A stretch of DNA of 64,000 nt from an uncultured Prevotella sp. Its GTDB lineage: Bacteria; Bacteroidota; Bacteroidia; Bacteroidales; Bacteroidaceae. A model generated the notes under the pieces. It was given only the letters and a program-made list of their open reading frames with translations, was not told where the DNA came from and did not search any database. Shown here piece by piece: positions 8,431 through 17,446 of the stretch; the first letter of the stretch is position 1, and each line of letters starts with the position of its first letter. The translations under genes were made by a program, and so were the position numbers. The stretch covers positions 70,776 to 134,775 of the forward strand of contig URUK01000004.1 of NCBI GenBank assembly GCA_900551055.1, read 5' to 3'.

Positions 8431-9237
8431 TCATCCTTTTCTTCGCAAAGAGCGTACATATCTCCAACTGTCAACCTTTTTCTTTATCACCTTTATTGAA
8501 TAAGTGGGCAAAAACAAACAGCAAAAATACAAATACGACTTGAAAACAGAAAATCCCAATATTTTATGATACACATCTATATAAAACTTCACAAGAGAGC
8601 GTTTATTGCTTGACAGCGAATTGCTCCTTATCCTGTAATACGCCAACGGCTCTTTCAATCCATAAGCCACCCTGCACTCCTTGAGCAGCAATATAAGCAT
8701 CGCCCAATCCTCCCGGTTGCGAAACGGTGGAAAATAAAACTTACCATACAGGGATGTGTCATACATTGCGGTGAGAAAACCTATCTTGTCATCACGCTTC
8801 ATGCCACCATAAGTAATTATACGTGGAGCAATGAAGATGCCGTTATTTACACCATCTTCATTACATAAAATATACGAAGAATACACAAGGCAACATTTCT
8901 TTTCCCTTATAAAAGCCATTTGCTTCTCAAGCTTGTCCGGGAACCAACGGTCGTCACTGTCACAAAAAGCAATATACCGTCCTTGAGCTGCCTCTATTCC
9001 CCTATTACGCGCACCGCCTGGTCCCTTGTTTTCTTTAAGATAAATCACTCTTATTCTACTATCTATTTCTTGATAATGTTCCAATATAGAGTGAGTTATT
9101 TCATCATTTGATTTATCATCGACGATAATTAGTTCCCAAGATTTGTATGTTTGAGCAAGTACACTATCTATACTTTCAGATACCATTGCACCTGCATTAT
9201 ACACTGGCATTATAATTGAGACACTGACATTTTCCAT
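8431..9237 (-). CDS. Glycosyltransferase family 2
   Basis: A GT-A fold sugar transferase of about 268 residues, starting at MENVSVSIIMPVYN (9237); an in-frame start at 9270 adds 11 residues lacking family similarity. Motifs: VSIIMPVYNAG, LIIVDDKS, GPGGARNRGI and the metal-binding FCDSDDRW. A later acidic site appears in FRNREDWAMLILL. Cytosolic enzyme expected to add one sugar to the capsule repeat unit on undecaprenyl diphosphate; donor and acceptor cannot be read from sequence. Last gene of the capsule transcription unit. Confidence 0.9.
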   Translation of the reverse strand: MENVSVSIIMPVYNAGAMVSESIDSVLAQTYKSWELIIVDDKSNDEITHSILEHYQEIDSRIRVIYLKENKGPGGARNRGIEAAQGRYIAFCDSDDRWFPDKLEKQMAFIREKKCCLVYSSYILCNEDGVNNGIFIAPRIITYGGMKRDDKIGFLTAMYDTSLYGKFYFPPFRNREDWAMLILLLKECRVAYGLKEPLAYYRIRSNSLSSNKRSLVKFYIDVYHKILGFSVFKSYLYFCCLFLPTYSIKVIKKKVDSWRYVRSLRRKG

Positions 9238-9276
9238 TAAAAAGACACAAAATGAATTATTACTTATCAAAACACA

Positions 9277-10092
9277 TTACAAAGAATATTTTTTTTGAAA
9301 CAACTTTAACATTGTTGCCGCAATCCTTGTTGCCAATAATAAAAAACTATAACGAAATGGGGCTGACAAATAGATCTTAAGGTAACTATACGATAAACTA
9401 AAAGCCAACCTCACCCTAAACAAATATGGATATGGCTTATGAGATGCTGATTCTCTACGTTTGCGAACATAATATATTGTATCTGAAGTTGCTAAGCTCA
9501 TCTTCTTTATTCGTTTTGATATTTGAAACATAAACAAAGAATCTTCACCCAACACATATTTTTGAGCAAACCTATCTTCTGCTATAACTTTACGAGATAT
9601 AAGTTTGGCACAAGAAGAGGACAAAAAACTACGCGCATTATAAAATGTCATTTTTTTTAAGACTAAACATCTATTATAAGCATCTGTCTGATAATAAGGC
9701 AATCTACATTTGGCAACATCATCAAATTGCAGAACATTAGATATTGCTATATCTGCTTCTTCTGAATGACTAAGCAAGTTATACAAATAATTAGGACTGA
9801 CCCAATCATCATCGTCGACAAAAGCGATAAAATCACCTTTCGACTTGGAGATACCCAAATTTCGTGCATTGGATACACCTGCAACATCAGTCTGGATTAT
9901 ACAGACCTGCGGTTTACTCTCTTTTTTCTCAAAATACCGTTTTATATTCCCGTGAAAAGGCTCATTACAGCCATTCAATATTATCAATATCTCGAAAAAC
10001 TGCTTTTCCAAGGTTTGATTTAACAATGAATCAAAACATTCATAAATATAAGCCGTAGGCTTGTATGTAGGGATTATGACTGATACCAACAT
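9277..10092 (-). CDS. Glycosyltransferase family 2
   Basis: A 271-residue GT2 enzyme: VSVIIPTYKPTAY, EILIILNGC, GVSNARNLGIS and the catalytic metal site FVDDDDWVS near residue 100. The C-terminal third (FRVRLAFSLSYSYLKIYLSAPF) is hydrophobic and basic and may associate with the membrane. It lies 39 bp before the next GT2 gene in the capsule locus and about 30 bp after the WbsX-type gene. Strongly AT-rich codon use compared with the housekeeping genes. Sugar specificity unknown. Confidence 0.9.
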   Translation of the reverse strand: MLVSVIIPTYKPTAYIYECFDSLLNQTLEKQFFEILIILNGCNEPFHGNIKRYFEKKESKPQVCIIQTDVAGVSNARNLGISKSKGDFIAFVDDDDWVSPNYLYNLLSHSEEADIAISNVLQFDDVAKCRLPYYQTDAYNRCLVLKKMTFYNARSFLSSSCAKLISRKVIAEDRFAQKYVLGEDSLFMFQISKRIKKMSLATSDTIYYVRKRRESASHKPYPYLFRVRLAFSLSYSYLKIYLSAPFRYSFLLLATRIAATMLKLFQKKYSL

Positions 10093-10124
10093 TCTTATTT
10101 TGTTTTAATTATATATCACATACA

Positions 10125-11297
10125 TCAATAATTATTATATTTATCCAATGCTTTTCTAATCGCATTAAGCCAACCATGGCCATACCTTAAGTCAGGCTCA
10201 ACATAATTACCCTCTCCCCATTCATTCCAAGCCCTTAGCATCAATATTCTGTGTTGCGCTTCCTTACCACTTATCAGTTGCAGCGCGTCTTCTACATGCT
10301 GTTGAAAATACTCGGGTTTAGCATTGACATATACACCGTCATAAGAACCGACACGCGGTGTGCGATCCCACTGTGGAACAATAGTGGGAATAACCTGTTC
10401 CCATTTGTCTTCAGGAGCAAAATAATACTTTATGACTTTTGCATAGTCAAATCTGTTTACTTTCATTCCGTTGAAAAACGTTCTCAGTAACAGTTGCAAT
10501 AAACGCATATATTTACCTTTATATATCATCTCTGCACGGAACTTTCCAAACGAGTTGACGCCATCAAAGCCCAAATTCAATATGTCTTCATAAACGACCT
10601 TACTACTTTTTAAATTTGGCAACACCCGGTGTATATCACCATTTTCACCACGCTTAATCGTGGACGTAGAATTTGTTACTCCCACGAAATAAAAATCGCC
10701 AAGCCCATTTTCTTTTGCAAGCCGCCGCCAAACAAAAATGAAGTTGGAAACATCCCTGAAATTATATGGATCATAAATAAGGAATAGCGGTTTCCCATCA
10801 ACAGTTATATATCTATGATCCTTAAATGCCGACAAGAGATAATTGAAATGAGTGACATAGTCTTCTTCTCCTGGATACAACTGCTCGGCAATCATTTTTT
10901 TAGAATTGAATCCACCGCTTCCACGCTTCCAAGTTTTCGTCGTCCAATCATGGTTAGCCCAACATAAACAAAATGGGAAATCTGGCTTACCCGACGCAAC
11001 AACCTCCTCGAAAGGACGTTCAAGCAATCTTTTTCCATTACCAAGCCAATAATGGTAATAACAAAAGCCCTCAATGCCTGCTTCACGAGCCAATTCAGCC
11101 TGTTTTTCCCTAACTTCTGGTAGTCGTAAGTCATAAAAGCCCAAATCAGCAGGAATGTGTGGCTGATAATGTCCCTTGAACATTGGTCTTGCTTGAGCAA
11201 CACTTGTCCATTCTGTATATCCTGGCCCCCAATACTTATCATTTTCAGGTATTGGATGAAATTGTGGTAAATAGTATGCTATTATTCTGGCTTCCAT
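10125..11297 (-). CDS. WbsX-type glycosyltransferase / GH99-like protein
   Basis: A 390-residue protein of the WbsX family found in O-antigen and capsule loci. The start ARIIAYYLPQFHPIPEND, then YWGPGYTEWTSVAQA, GFCYYHYWLGNGK, CLCWANHDWT and the C-terminal RAWNEWGEGNYVEPD are typical. The family is often listed as glycosyltransferase but has a GH99-like barrel, so it may act on glycan linkages rather than on nucleotide sugars. No signal peptide. It is the third gene from the distal end of the operon. Confidence 0.85.
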   Translation of the reverse strand: MEARIIAYYLPQFHPIPENDKYWGPGYTEWTSVAQARPMFKGHYQPHIPADLGFYDLRLPEVREKQAELAREAGIEGFCYYHYWLGNGKRLLERPFEEVVASGKPDFPFCLCWANHDWTTKTWKRGSGGFNSKKMIAEQLYPGEEDYVTHFNYLLSAFKDHRYITVDGKPLFLIYDPYNFRDVSNFIFVWRRLAKENGLGDFYFVGVTNSTSTIKRGENGDIHRVLPNLKSSKVVYEDILNLGFDGVNSFGKFRAEMIYKGKYMRLLQLLLRTFFNGMKVNRFDYAKVIKYYFAPEDKWEQVIPTIVPQWDRTPRVGSYDGVYVNAKPEYFQQHVEDALQLISGKEAQHRILMLRAWNEWGEGNYVEPDLRYGHGWLNAIRKALDKYNNY

Positions 11298-11304
11298 ATC
11301 TTTA

Positions 11305-11943
11305 TTATTTTCTTATTTGTTTAACAACTCTTGCAGGAGCACCTGCTGCCACGGAATACGACGGTATATCTTTTGTAACCACGCTGTTCGCACCGACAAT
11401 CACACCATCGCCAATTGTAACATTAGGCATTATGCACACATTATTTCCAAGCCAAACATTATCTCCAATTATCACTTTTCCTTTTGAAACAAGACTCCTT
11501 TTCTCCGGATGAATGTTCAGCTCACTCACGTCAGACCTGCCATGTGCATTGTCTGTGATGATAACATTTGTCCCTGTTAGAAGATTCTTTCCTATAACAA
11601 TACCATTACAAGCCGTTATGTGCGACATCGCCCCAATATGACAATTCTCTCCTATTATTATCTCCGGTGTCCTTTTCTCTCCTTGATAATTATCCCAGGC
11701 TGTCAACCTTATTCCCCTATCCAATTCTACATTATTACCAATATGAATATAACGGAGACCTTCCAATGCCGATGCCTTATATCCCATGATTGACTTTTCG
11801 CCCCAACAAGCAAACTTGGTAGACCAATAACCTGTATACATGTGTGAAACAAATGCCCGTACAGATTTTGAAATTATCGGACTGTATATCAAAGAGAAAA
11901 CATGACCTATAAATTCAGCCAAACACTTCATTAATTGTCGCAT
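11305..11943 (-). CDS. Hexapeptide-repeat acyltransferase (left-handed beta-helix)
   Basis: A 212-residue LbH acetyltransferase of the serine/maltose O-acetyltransferase type. Hexapeptide repeats run from about residue 75 to 200 (IIGENCHIGAMSHI, VIIGDNVWLGNNVCI, TIGDGVIVGANSVVTKD), ending in the usual SVAAGAPARVVKQI. The His in TDNAHG is in the catalytic position for this family. Likely O-acetylates a sugar of the capsule repeat using acetyl-CoA. Its start overlaps the end of the GT4 gene by 13 bp. Confidence 0.88.
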   Translation of the reverse strand: MRQLMKCLAEFIGHVFSLIYSPIISKSVRAFVSHMYTGYWSTKFACWGEKSIMGYKASALEGLRYIHIGNNVELDRGIRLTAWDNYQGEKRTPEIIIGENCHIGAMSHITACNGIVIGKNLLTGTNVIITDNAHGRSDVSELNIHPEKRSLVSKGKVIIGDNVWLGNNVCIMPNVTIGDGVIVGANSVVTKDIPSYSVAAGAPARVVKQIRK

Positions 11944-13097
11944 AATATTTTTTCGTAAAAACTAAATACATTTTCTATATTCTGCTTAACAGAATATAAA
12001 TTCACAACAGTCTCAAAAGCCGCTTGTTTCATTTCTTCATACGCGTTAGCTGATGCAGAAGAGACCTCAACAAGTCGTGCCATTAAATCTTCAACAGTAT
12101 CATATCTTAGACCAATCTCATGCCCTGTCAAACTTAGACCATTATCAAACTGCTCCTTTGTACCTCCTGTATTCTTCCCTATTACCAAACAATGGTTTTC
12201 CATTGCCTCTGGCATACAGCGGCCGAAAGCCTCAAAACGTGAACAAATAACAACAGCAGAAACTTCTTGCATTATATATTTTATATCCTTGCGCACACCT
12301 AAGAAAATAATATAATCACCCAAACCGTAATCTTTTATGCGTTTAAGAACAGACTTATAATATTTCCTATCACAAACATCTCCAGCAACAAGCAAAGTAT
12401 ACGGTTTCCTAACTTTATTTTTATAAAGATTATAAGCATTGATTAGTTGCATCAGTCCTTTTGCTGGTTCTATACGTCCTGCATACAAGAACTTGCTCTT
12501 ATCTCGATTATCATGTGGGCTGTTTTCATTAACTTCAATTCCATTATAAATAACTTCAGAACGAGGCCCTTGCAACCCGTGATATTCCTGCAATGTCTTT
12601 GTAATGCAAATAGAGTAACTATTAAACTCTTTCAAAGACTTGTAAAATTTAGATTTTGAAGGATAATAATGTTCGTCAAAATCAAGGTCACAGAATTCCC
12701 TAAAATGATAGATGTGTGGTATATGCAACTTTACAGATGCTCTAAAACCAACATCAATTACACTCACATTGGTATGTATAATCTGCACATTTTCTTTTTT
12801 GCACAATTTTACAACCTTATTTACAGCTAAATTGGACAGTATGCGCCTCATTAAAAGCCGAGGTACAAACATCAATAAATCGCGAAAAGAATTCAAAAAA
12901 GGATATGTATTCGGCCTGTACATCAAGGCGTAAACCTGTATACCACGACTTTTCAACACATTATATATACCTTTTTCATCAGGAGTGACAACAATCGGAC
13001 ATACGTCCTTTTGCACCAAACCATTTAATAAAACCAATAACGATTTGGAGGCACCACCTAAAAGGCTTGTTGAATTAACGACATACAACACTTTCAT
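11931..13097 (-). CDS. Glycosyltransferase family 4
   Basis: A GT-B enzyme of about 388 residues, starting at MKVLYVVNSTSLLGGASKSLL (13097); a reading from 13112 adds five residues. The C-terminal donor domain shows FLYAGRIEPAKGLMQLINAY, the catalytic-region sequence ICSRFEAFGRCMPEAMENHCLVIGKNTGGT and a following acidic region. The GGASKSL loop near the N-terminus is typical of transferases acting on lipid-linked acceptors. It precedes a 460-bp gap, the only large gap in the capsule operon. Confidence 0.9.
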   Translation of the reverse strand: MKVLYVVNSTSLLGGASKSLLVLLNGLVQKDVCPIVVTPDEKGIYNVLKSRGIQVYALMYRPNTYPFLNSFRDLLMFVPRLLMRRILSNLAVNKVVKLCKKENVQIIHTNVSVIDVGFRASVKLHIPHIYHFREFCDLDFDEHYYPSKSKFYKSLKEFNSYSICITKTLQEYHGLQGPRSEVIYNGIEVNENSPHDNRDKSKFLYAGRIEPAKGLMQLINAYNLYKNKVRKPYTLLVAGDVCDRKYYKSVLKRIKDYGLGDYIIFLGVRKDIKYIMQEVSAVVICSRFEAFGRCMPEAMENHCLVIGKNTGGTKEQFDNGLSLTGHEIGLRYDTVEDLMARLVEVSSASANAYEEMKQAAFETVVNLYSVKQNIENVFSFYEKILCDN

Positions 13098-13112
13098 TAC
13101 ACTTGTCATCAC

Positions 13113-13559
13113 ATGATTTTAATTCTAAAAATTCAAAATTGCCATGCAAAACACTGATATTAGATAATTGAGCCATAGTATCCTCTTACAATAACACAAA
13201 ATATAAATAATTATTGCAATAAATAACATCCTTTTGCCTTTAAGCAAAATGTAGCCCAATAAAAATTAATTCCAACAAGTCCATTTCCATATACACCCAA
13301 AATAGAATTTCAAAAAACGAAATTATCCACAGCACGGTCATGTAAGATATTTATCAAATAAACAGATGCGTATTGAACCTTAATGGAAGGAACATGTATG
13401 AGTACCTTTATTTAAAAGAATTATATACTTTACATCTTTCATTCTCACTGACCACAGCAGATACCACAAAACCTCACTCTTGCAGACCGCTGATAAAAGT
13501 CAACAAAGCTTCTAAAGCCATCACGTGAATTACTTGCACTGAATATATATATAAGACTT
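13113..13559. other. AT-rich gap inside the capsule locus
   Basis: About 450 bp between the Wzy-like gene and the GT4 gene, strongly AT-rich, with no reading frame resembling a known family. A short minus-strand frame at 13445-13657 overlaps the end of the Wzy-like gene in another frame and is probably chance. It may be the remains of a lost gene or an internal promoter region. Confidence 0.6.
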
Positions 13560-14798
13560 TCATTCTCTACTATTTTTTGCACCACTAAATGTATCCAAAC
13601 TTGCTGTACATAATAATGGTATAAAATAATTATACCATAAAGGATAACCTCGAACAATAAAGCAAAGCGTTGCGATGGTCATTGCTGCAATCCACACACG
13701 CTTGTCTTTGGCATGTGAATATGCAAAAATATAAAGCAGTATAACAAGTAAAAGTCCTATCAGGCCGTTTTCGTATATATAAACCCTAAATCCAGAATTG
13801 CCAAAAGTAGTCCAATCCATCTCCCTCCCAAGAAAGATATCTGACGATTGTAAAAAATCATCGAATACCATCTGAAAATCATCCGTAACACGATTATCGC
13901 CAACCATTTCCCCGTCTTCTATTTCCAATCTCATAAGAATCAAATCATGAATAAGATTGTCACCGCCATTATAATAAAATGCCACAATACATATTACTGC
14001 TAAAAAAAGCACAGATGCTATCATCTTTTTGGCAATGTCTTTTCTTTGACACCACATATTAAAAAATATTATAACAACAAAAAGCACATACGCCGCAAGT
14101 GAGAAAGTCATTAAAGTTGCTATAATTAAAACAATATTGTACCATTTTTTCCACTTTCCCATTTGCGCCAAAAGCAGTAGCACTGTAGCAGTTCCAAGAT
14201 GCCCAGGCTCCAAAAAAACAGAATTGAAACGCGGGATTATCAAAGAAAACAAAGTACTGTCCTCTATCATGAAAAAATAATAATTTGTAAACGAGTACAG
14301 CGCGTTTTCTCCAAAAACCGCACTTTGTGAAGGAAATTGTAAACCAAACAAATAATATAAAATGAAACAAGGTATTGAAATAGACAACAATACAGCCATT
14401 ACCTTAGCTAAAAAGGTAACTAATCTCAACAACTCGTCAGCATCCGTTCTAAATAAAGACAAAAATATGAATATATTAAAAACCTGTACAACAAATCCTG
14501 CAAAACTCGCATCATTCACAAACAATTGATAACATAACAAAATTACATACGCTGAGATTGTAAACAAGAAGTCACGCCTATTAAAATAAGGCTTTTCCAT
14601 AGAATTGGAAACAAGCATTGCTACAACAATCAAACAGCACGCTGGTACTATATAAAACGGTCCTAAAGGCCACAAAAACCAAGGATTCAGTGAACCGAAA
14701 TAAGCAAGCAACATCCCACTATAAAGAAAAATCTTAACGATTGTCCTTTTTTCAAAAAGATACAGGCGACTTATGTCAAACGTTCCTATTTTCATCAA
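13560..14798 (-). CDS. Wzy-like polysaccharide polymerase / O-antigen ligase-type membrane protein
   Basis: A 412-residue integral membrane protein with about ten hydrophobic segments and a large extracytoplasmic loop (about residues 290-350, with MRLEIEDGEMVGDNRVTDDF). The arrangement, and the segment NSVFLEPGHLGT before a transmembrane helix, fit Wzy polymerases and WaaL-type ligases. It would join repeat units at the periplasmic face. Such proteins have little sequence conservation, so the call rests on topology and position between wzx-like and transferase genes. Very AT-rich. Confidence 0.75.
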   Translation of the reverse strand: MMKIGTFDISRLYLFEKRTIVKIFLYSGMLLAYFGSLNPWFLWPLGPFYIVPACCLIVVAMLVSNSMEKPYFNRRDFLFTISAYVILLCYQLFVNDASFAGFVVQVFNIFIFLSLFRTDADELLRLVTFLAKVMAVLLSISIPCFILYYLFGLQFPSQSAVFGENALYSFTNYYFFMIEDSTLFSLIIPRFNSVFLEPGHLGTATVLLLLAQMGKWKKWYNIVLIIATLMTFSLAAYVLFVVIIFFNMWCQRKDIAKKMIASVLFLAVICIVAFYYNGGDNLIHDLILMRLEIEDGEMVGDNRVTDDFQMVFDDFLQSSDIFLGREMDWTTFGNSGFRVYIYENGLIGLLLVILLYIFAYSHAKDKRVWIAAMTIATLCFIVRGYPLWYNYFIPLLCTASLDTFSGAKNSRE

Positions 14799-14809
14799 CT
14801 ACAAACCAA

Positions 14810-16324
14810 TCAATGTTTCTTTACAAAAAATTCCTTTGCAAACAAGCGCTCACCATTACTCATCGTAAAGTGCCAAAAGACAATGGCACCCAACAATACC
14901 GACACCACCAACGTAAAGATAAACCTATGCGGAAACTCAACAAACTTCACGCACAAATATCCAACTACAAAAAGTACAAGGCAAAGTGGCAACAACGGGC
15001 AGATGGCGCTCGTCACAAACTCTGACACATTGAGTCCCATTGTACGCCTCATATAAAAAAGCCTTGATACAGAAACTATAAGTTCAATAATAAGATAAAC
15101 ACACATTACATAAACGGCCTCATGCCACATGAAAAGCACGAACAACGCCAACGGTAAAATTGCAAGCTTAGGTGTGTACATCAACAAAGAATATTTACGC
15201 ACCTTACCAGAAGCCTGATTGGCCGTGTTAAGTCCATAAGTCAATTGGTCTGCTATGAAAGAAAGCAATATAAAGGTACAAAACATTTCCGCTCCAGGTG
15301 GAACTTCCTTTAACCAGAATGACAATATCGAATGAATTTCCCAAATGGCCGGTATGGCTATAATAATCATCAACGCCGACGAATACTTGCTTTCCTGCAT
15401 GGCCAACTTCAGCATGCCATCCCTATCTCCCGCACCCTCGGCTTTCATTATTTGCGGATTCATGGCATTTAAAACAGAAGTTGAAACAAACGCCATAGCT
15501 CCCTGTACCTGAAAGGCTATGCCATAAGCTGCGTTTATCACAGTTCCAAAAAAATTATTCAGTATTATTGCAATACCCTGATTTCTAAAAACAACCACTC
15601 CCGCACCGTATGTTGTCCAACCAGCAAAACCCAGCAGGTTCAAGATACAAGAACTACTTATATCTTTCCTTCTGCCCCCCAAAGAGCATTCGCCGAATTT
15701 TTTTATCGCATATAACGAGAATGCCAATAAATTGCACAATTGGATGAAAACCATCATAGCCGCATAAAGCACCAACCTGTCAAACGTCGAATAAGTGATG
15801 TAAACAGCTAAAAACAGCTTCAAGAAACCGTCCAACACTTCCACTATAGAAATGTAGACTATGTTTTCACGGGCGATAAAAACTGCCTTATATGGAGCTA
15901 TGAGTATTGTTATAGCCAGAATGGCAATAGTAAACAAATAAACATTTTCCGCAGCGGCAATTCTGTCCAAAGGGATTTTTATCCAATGATATATTACAAC
16001 ATCCTTCAACAAGAATAAAATCAAAGACAGAACTATTGCAAAAACAGCATGAATTAATAAGCTGTTGGAAAATACCTTCCTGACAGCATCCATGTCTTCC
16101 TGCCCGTAATGGAATGAAACATACCGCTGTGTGGTTACTACAAGCGCATTCGTAATAAATCCAAGCATTGCGATAACTCCACCGATGATAGAATAAATAC
16201 CAAAATCAGACACACCCAATGCAGCAAGTATCAGGCGTGTCGAATATAGGCTCAATATAATGTTTATTATCGAACGAGAATATTGTGCCACCGTATTTAT
16301 AACTATCCGTTTGGCAGAGTCCAT
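14810..16324 (-). CDS. Wzx-type polysaccharide flippase
   Basis: A 504-residue membrane protein of the MOP (MATE/Wzx) superfamily with 12-14 predicted helices. The N-terminus RIVINTVAQYSRSIINIILSLYSTRLIL and the VSDFGIYSIIGGVIAMLGF stretch are typical of polysaccharide transporters. It would flip undecaprenyl-linked repeat units to the periplasm for the Wzy-like polymerase encoded 11 bp downstream. The gene for the chain-length protein ends about 15 bp upstream. Confidence 0.88.
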   Translation of the reverse strand: MDSAKRIVINTVAQYSRSIINIILSLYSTRLILAALGVSDFGIYSIIGGVIAMLGFITNALVVTTQRYVSFHYGQEDMDAVRKVFSNSLLIHAVFAIVLSLILFLLKDVVIYHWIKIPLDRIAAAENVYLFTIAILAITILIAPYKAVFIARENIVYISIVEVLDGFLKLFLAVYITYSTFDRLVLYAAMMVFIQLCNLLAFSLYAIKKFGECSLGGRRKDISSSCILNLLGFAGWTTYGAGVVVFRNQGIAIILNNFFGTVINAAYGIAFQVQGAMAFVSTSVLNAMNPQIMKAEGAGDRDGMLKLAMQESKYSSALMIIIAIPAIWEIHSILSFWLKEVPPGAEMFCTFILLSFIADQLTYGLNTANQASGKVRKYSLLMYTPKLAILPLALFVLFMWHEAVYVMCVYLIIELIVSVSRLFYMRRTMGLNVSEFVTSAICPLLPLCLVLFVVGYLCVKFVEFPHRFIFTLVVSVLLGAIVFWHFTMSNGERLFAKEFFVKKH

Positions 16325-16339
16325 TTCTTTACAGAAGTC

Positions 16340-17416
16340 TTATTTCAACGCTGTAAGCTGTCTTTTTATAAAATCCTTAAAAATATAAATGGTTGTACCC
16401 ATAAAAGTCAAAAACATCATCGCCAATACAAACAGCATCCGCTTCGGCCCAGCCGGTATTTGCGGCACGGAAGCTCCTTGGATTACAGTAAATGCAGGGG
16501 TGCGTTCTTGAACCTTAGCCTTGGCCATCTGCAACTGTGTGGTCAACGTCGTATATGTGTTATATTTCAGCTGCATGTCGTTTTCAAGGTCTTGCTCCTT
16601 TGCTTTAAAACTTGTCAGCATGAGGTCTGTATTGGCATCAGCATAACTCGCATATAACCTGCGCGCTTCCTCATAATCACGTTTGGCCTCATCTGTAAGC
16701 TTGGTGTAATACTCCAAGTCTACACGGGCTTTCTGTGTTCTGTAATCTGTTATGAAATCCTGCAACCTAACACGCACGGAGTCTGCCATTGTCGCACTAA
16801 TCAGCCTGTCTTGGTCTTTTACAGTTATAGTTATGACATCCGTCTTCTTGTCCACAGAACAAGTTATTTTGTCCTGTATCATCGAAACGACATCACTCTG
16901 CTCTTTTGACAAGATTAAAAGGTCAGAGTCTCCACTATTTCCATCACTTTTCAATACATCTTTTTTACGTGGGAACAAACTGTTCATTTGCCTTTTTAAC
17001 CAAATAATTGGCATTGTCCAAATGGAAACTTTCTGTTCTTTAGTGAGATATGTATAATAATCAGTCTTTATATCTCCTTCCTCATTGACAACCTTTATGC
17101 CAAACAAGTCTACTATAAAATTTGGCGAACCCATCAAATCAGGATACAATGTCGGATAAATTGCATCTGAGGATGTCATGTTCCCGATGTTGAAACCAAA
17201 CGACGAAGTCAAGGAACTGAGACCTCCACCACTTGACAACATTTCCGATTCCGGTGCAAGCGTTATTGTCGTCGTATAATAACGTGGCTGTGGAAATATC
17301 CAAATACAAGACAATATAAAAGCTATTGACAAAGCTTTTATAAAAAGTCTTTTCCTTTCTTTCAAGCGCTTAAAGACCTTTCTTAGGTCGATTACGTCTT
17401 TTTTGTTCTCTTCCAT
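16340..17416 (-). CDS. Wzz-type chain-length determinant protein
   Basis: A 358-residue inner-membrane protein with the Wzz domain: a cytoplasmic start (VIDLRKVFKRLKERKRLF), TM1 around residues 28-45, a periplasmic region with coiled coil (about residues 230-295) and a C-terminal TM2 preceded by the Pro-rich segment GASVPQIPAGPKR. It sets polysaccharide chain length with the Wzy polymerase. No C-terminal tyrosine-kinase domain follows, unlike Wzc; no separate kinase gene is seen in the window. Confidence 0.88.
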   Translation of the reverse strand: MEENKKDVIDLRKVFKRLKERKRLFIKALSIAFILSCIWIFPQPRYYTTTITLAPESEMLSSGGGLSSLTSSFGFNIGNMTSSDAIYPTLYPDLMGSPNFIVDLFGIKVVNEEGDIKTDYYTYLTKEQKVSIWTMPIIWLKRQMNSLFPRKKDVLKSDGNSGDSDLLILSKEQSDVVSMIQDKITCSVDKKTDVITITVKDQDRLISATMADSVRVRLQDFITDYRTQKARVDLEYYTKLTDEAKRDYEEARRLYASYADANTDLMLTSFKAKEQDLENDMQLKYNTYTTLTTQLQMAKAKVQERTPAFTVIQGASVPQIPAGPKRMLFVLAMMFLTFMGTTIYIFKDFIKRQLTALK

Positions 17417-17446
17417 TATATCATTATTACAATGTATAATAACAAA

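Noticed and set aside
13445..13657. 70-residue minus-strand frame after the Wzy-like gene
   Set aside because: It overlaps the end of that gene in another frame, is AT-rich and resembles no family.
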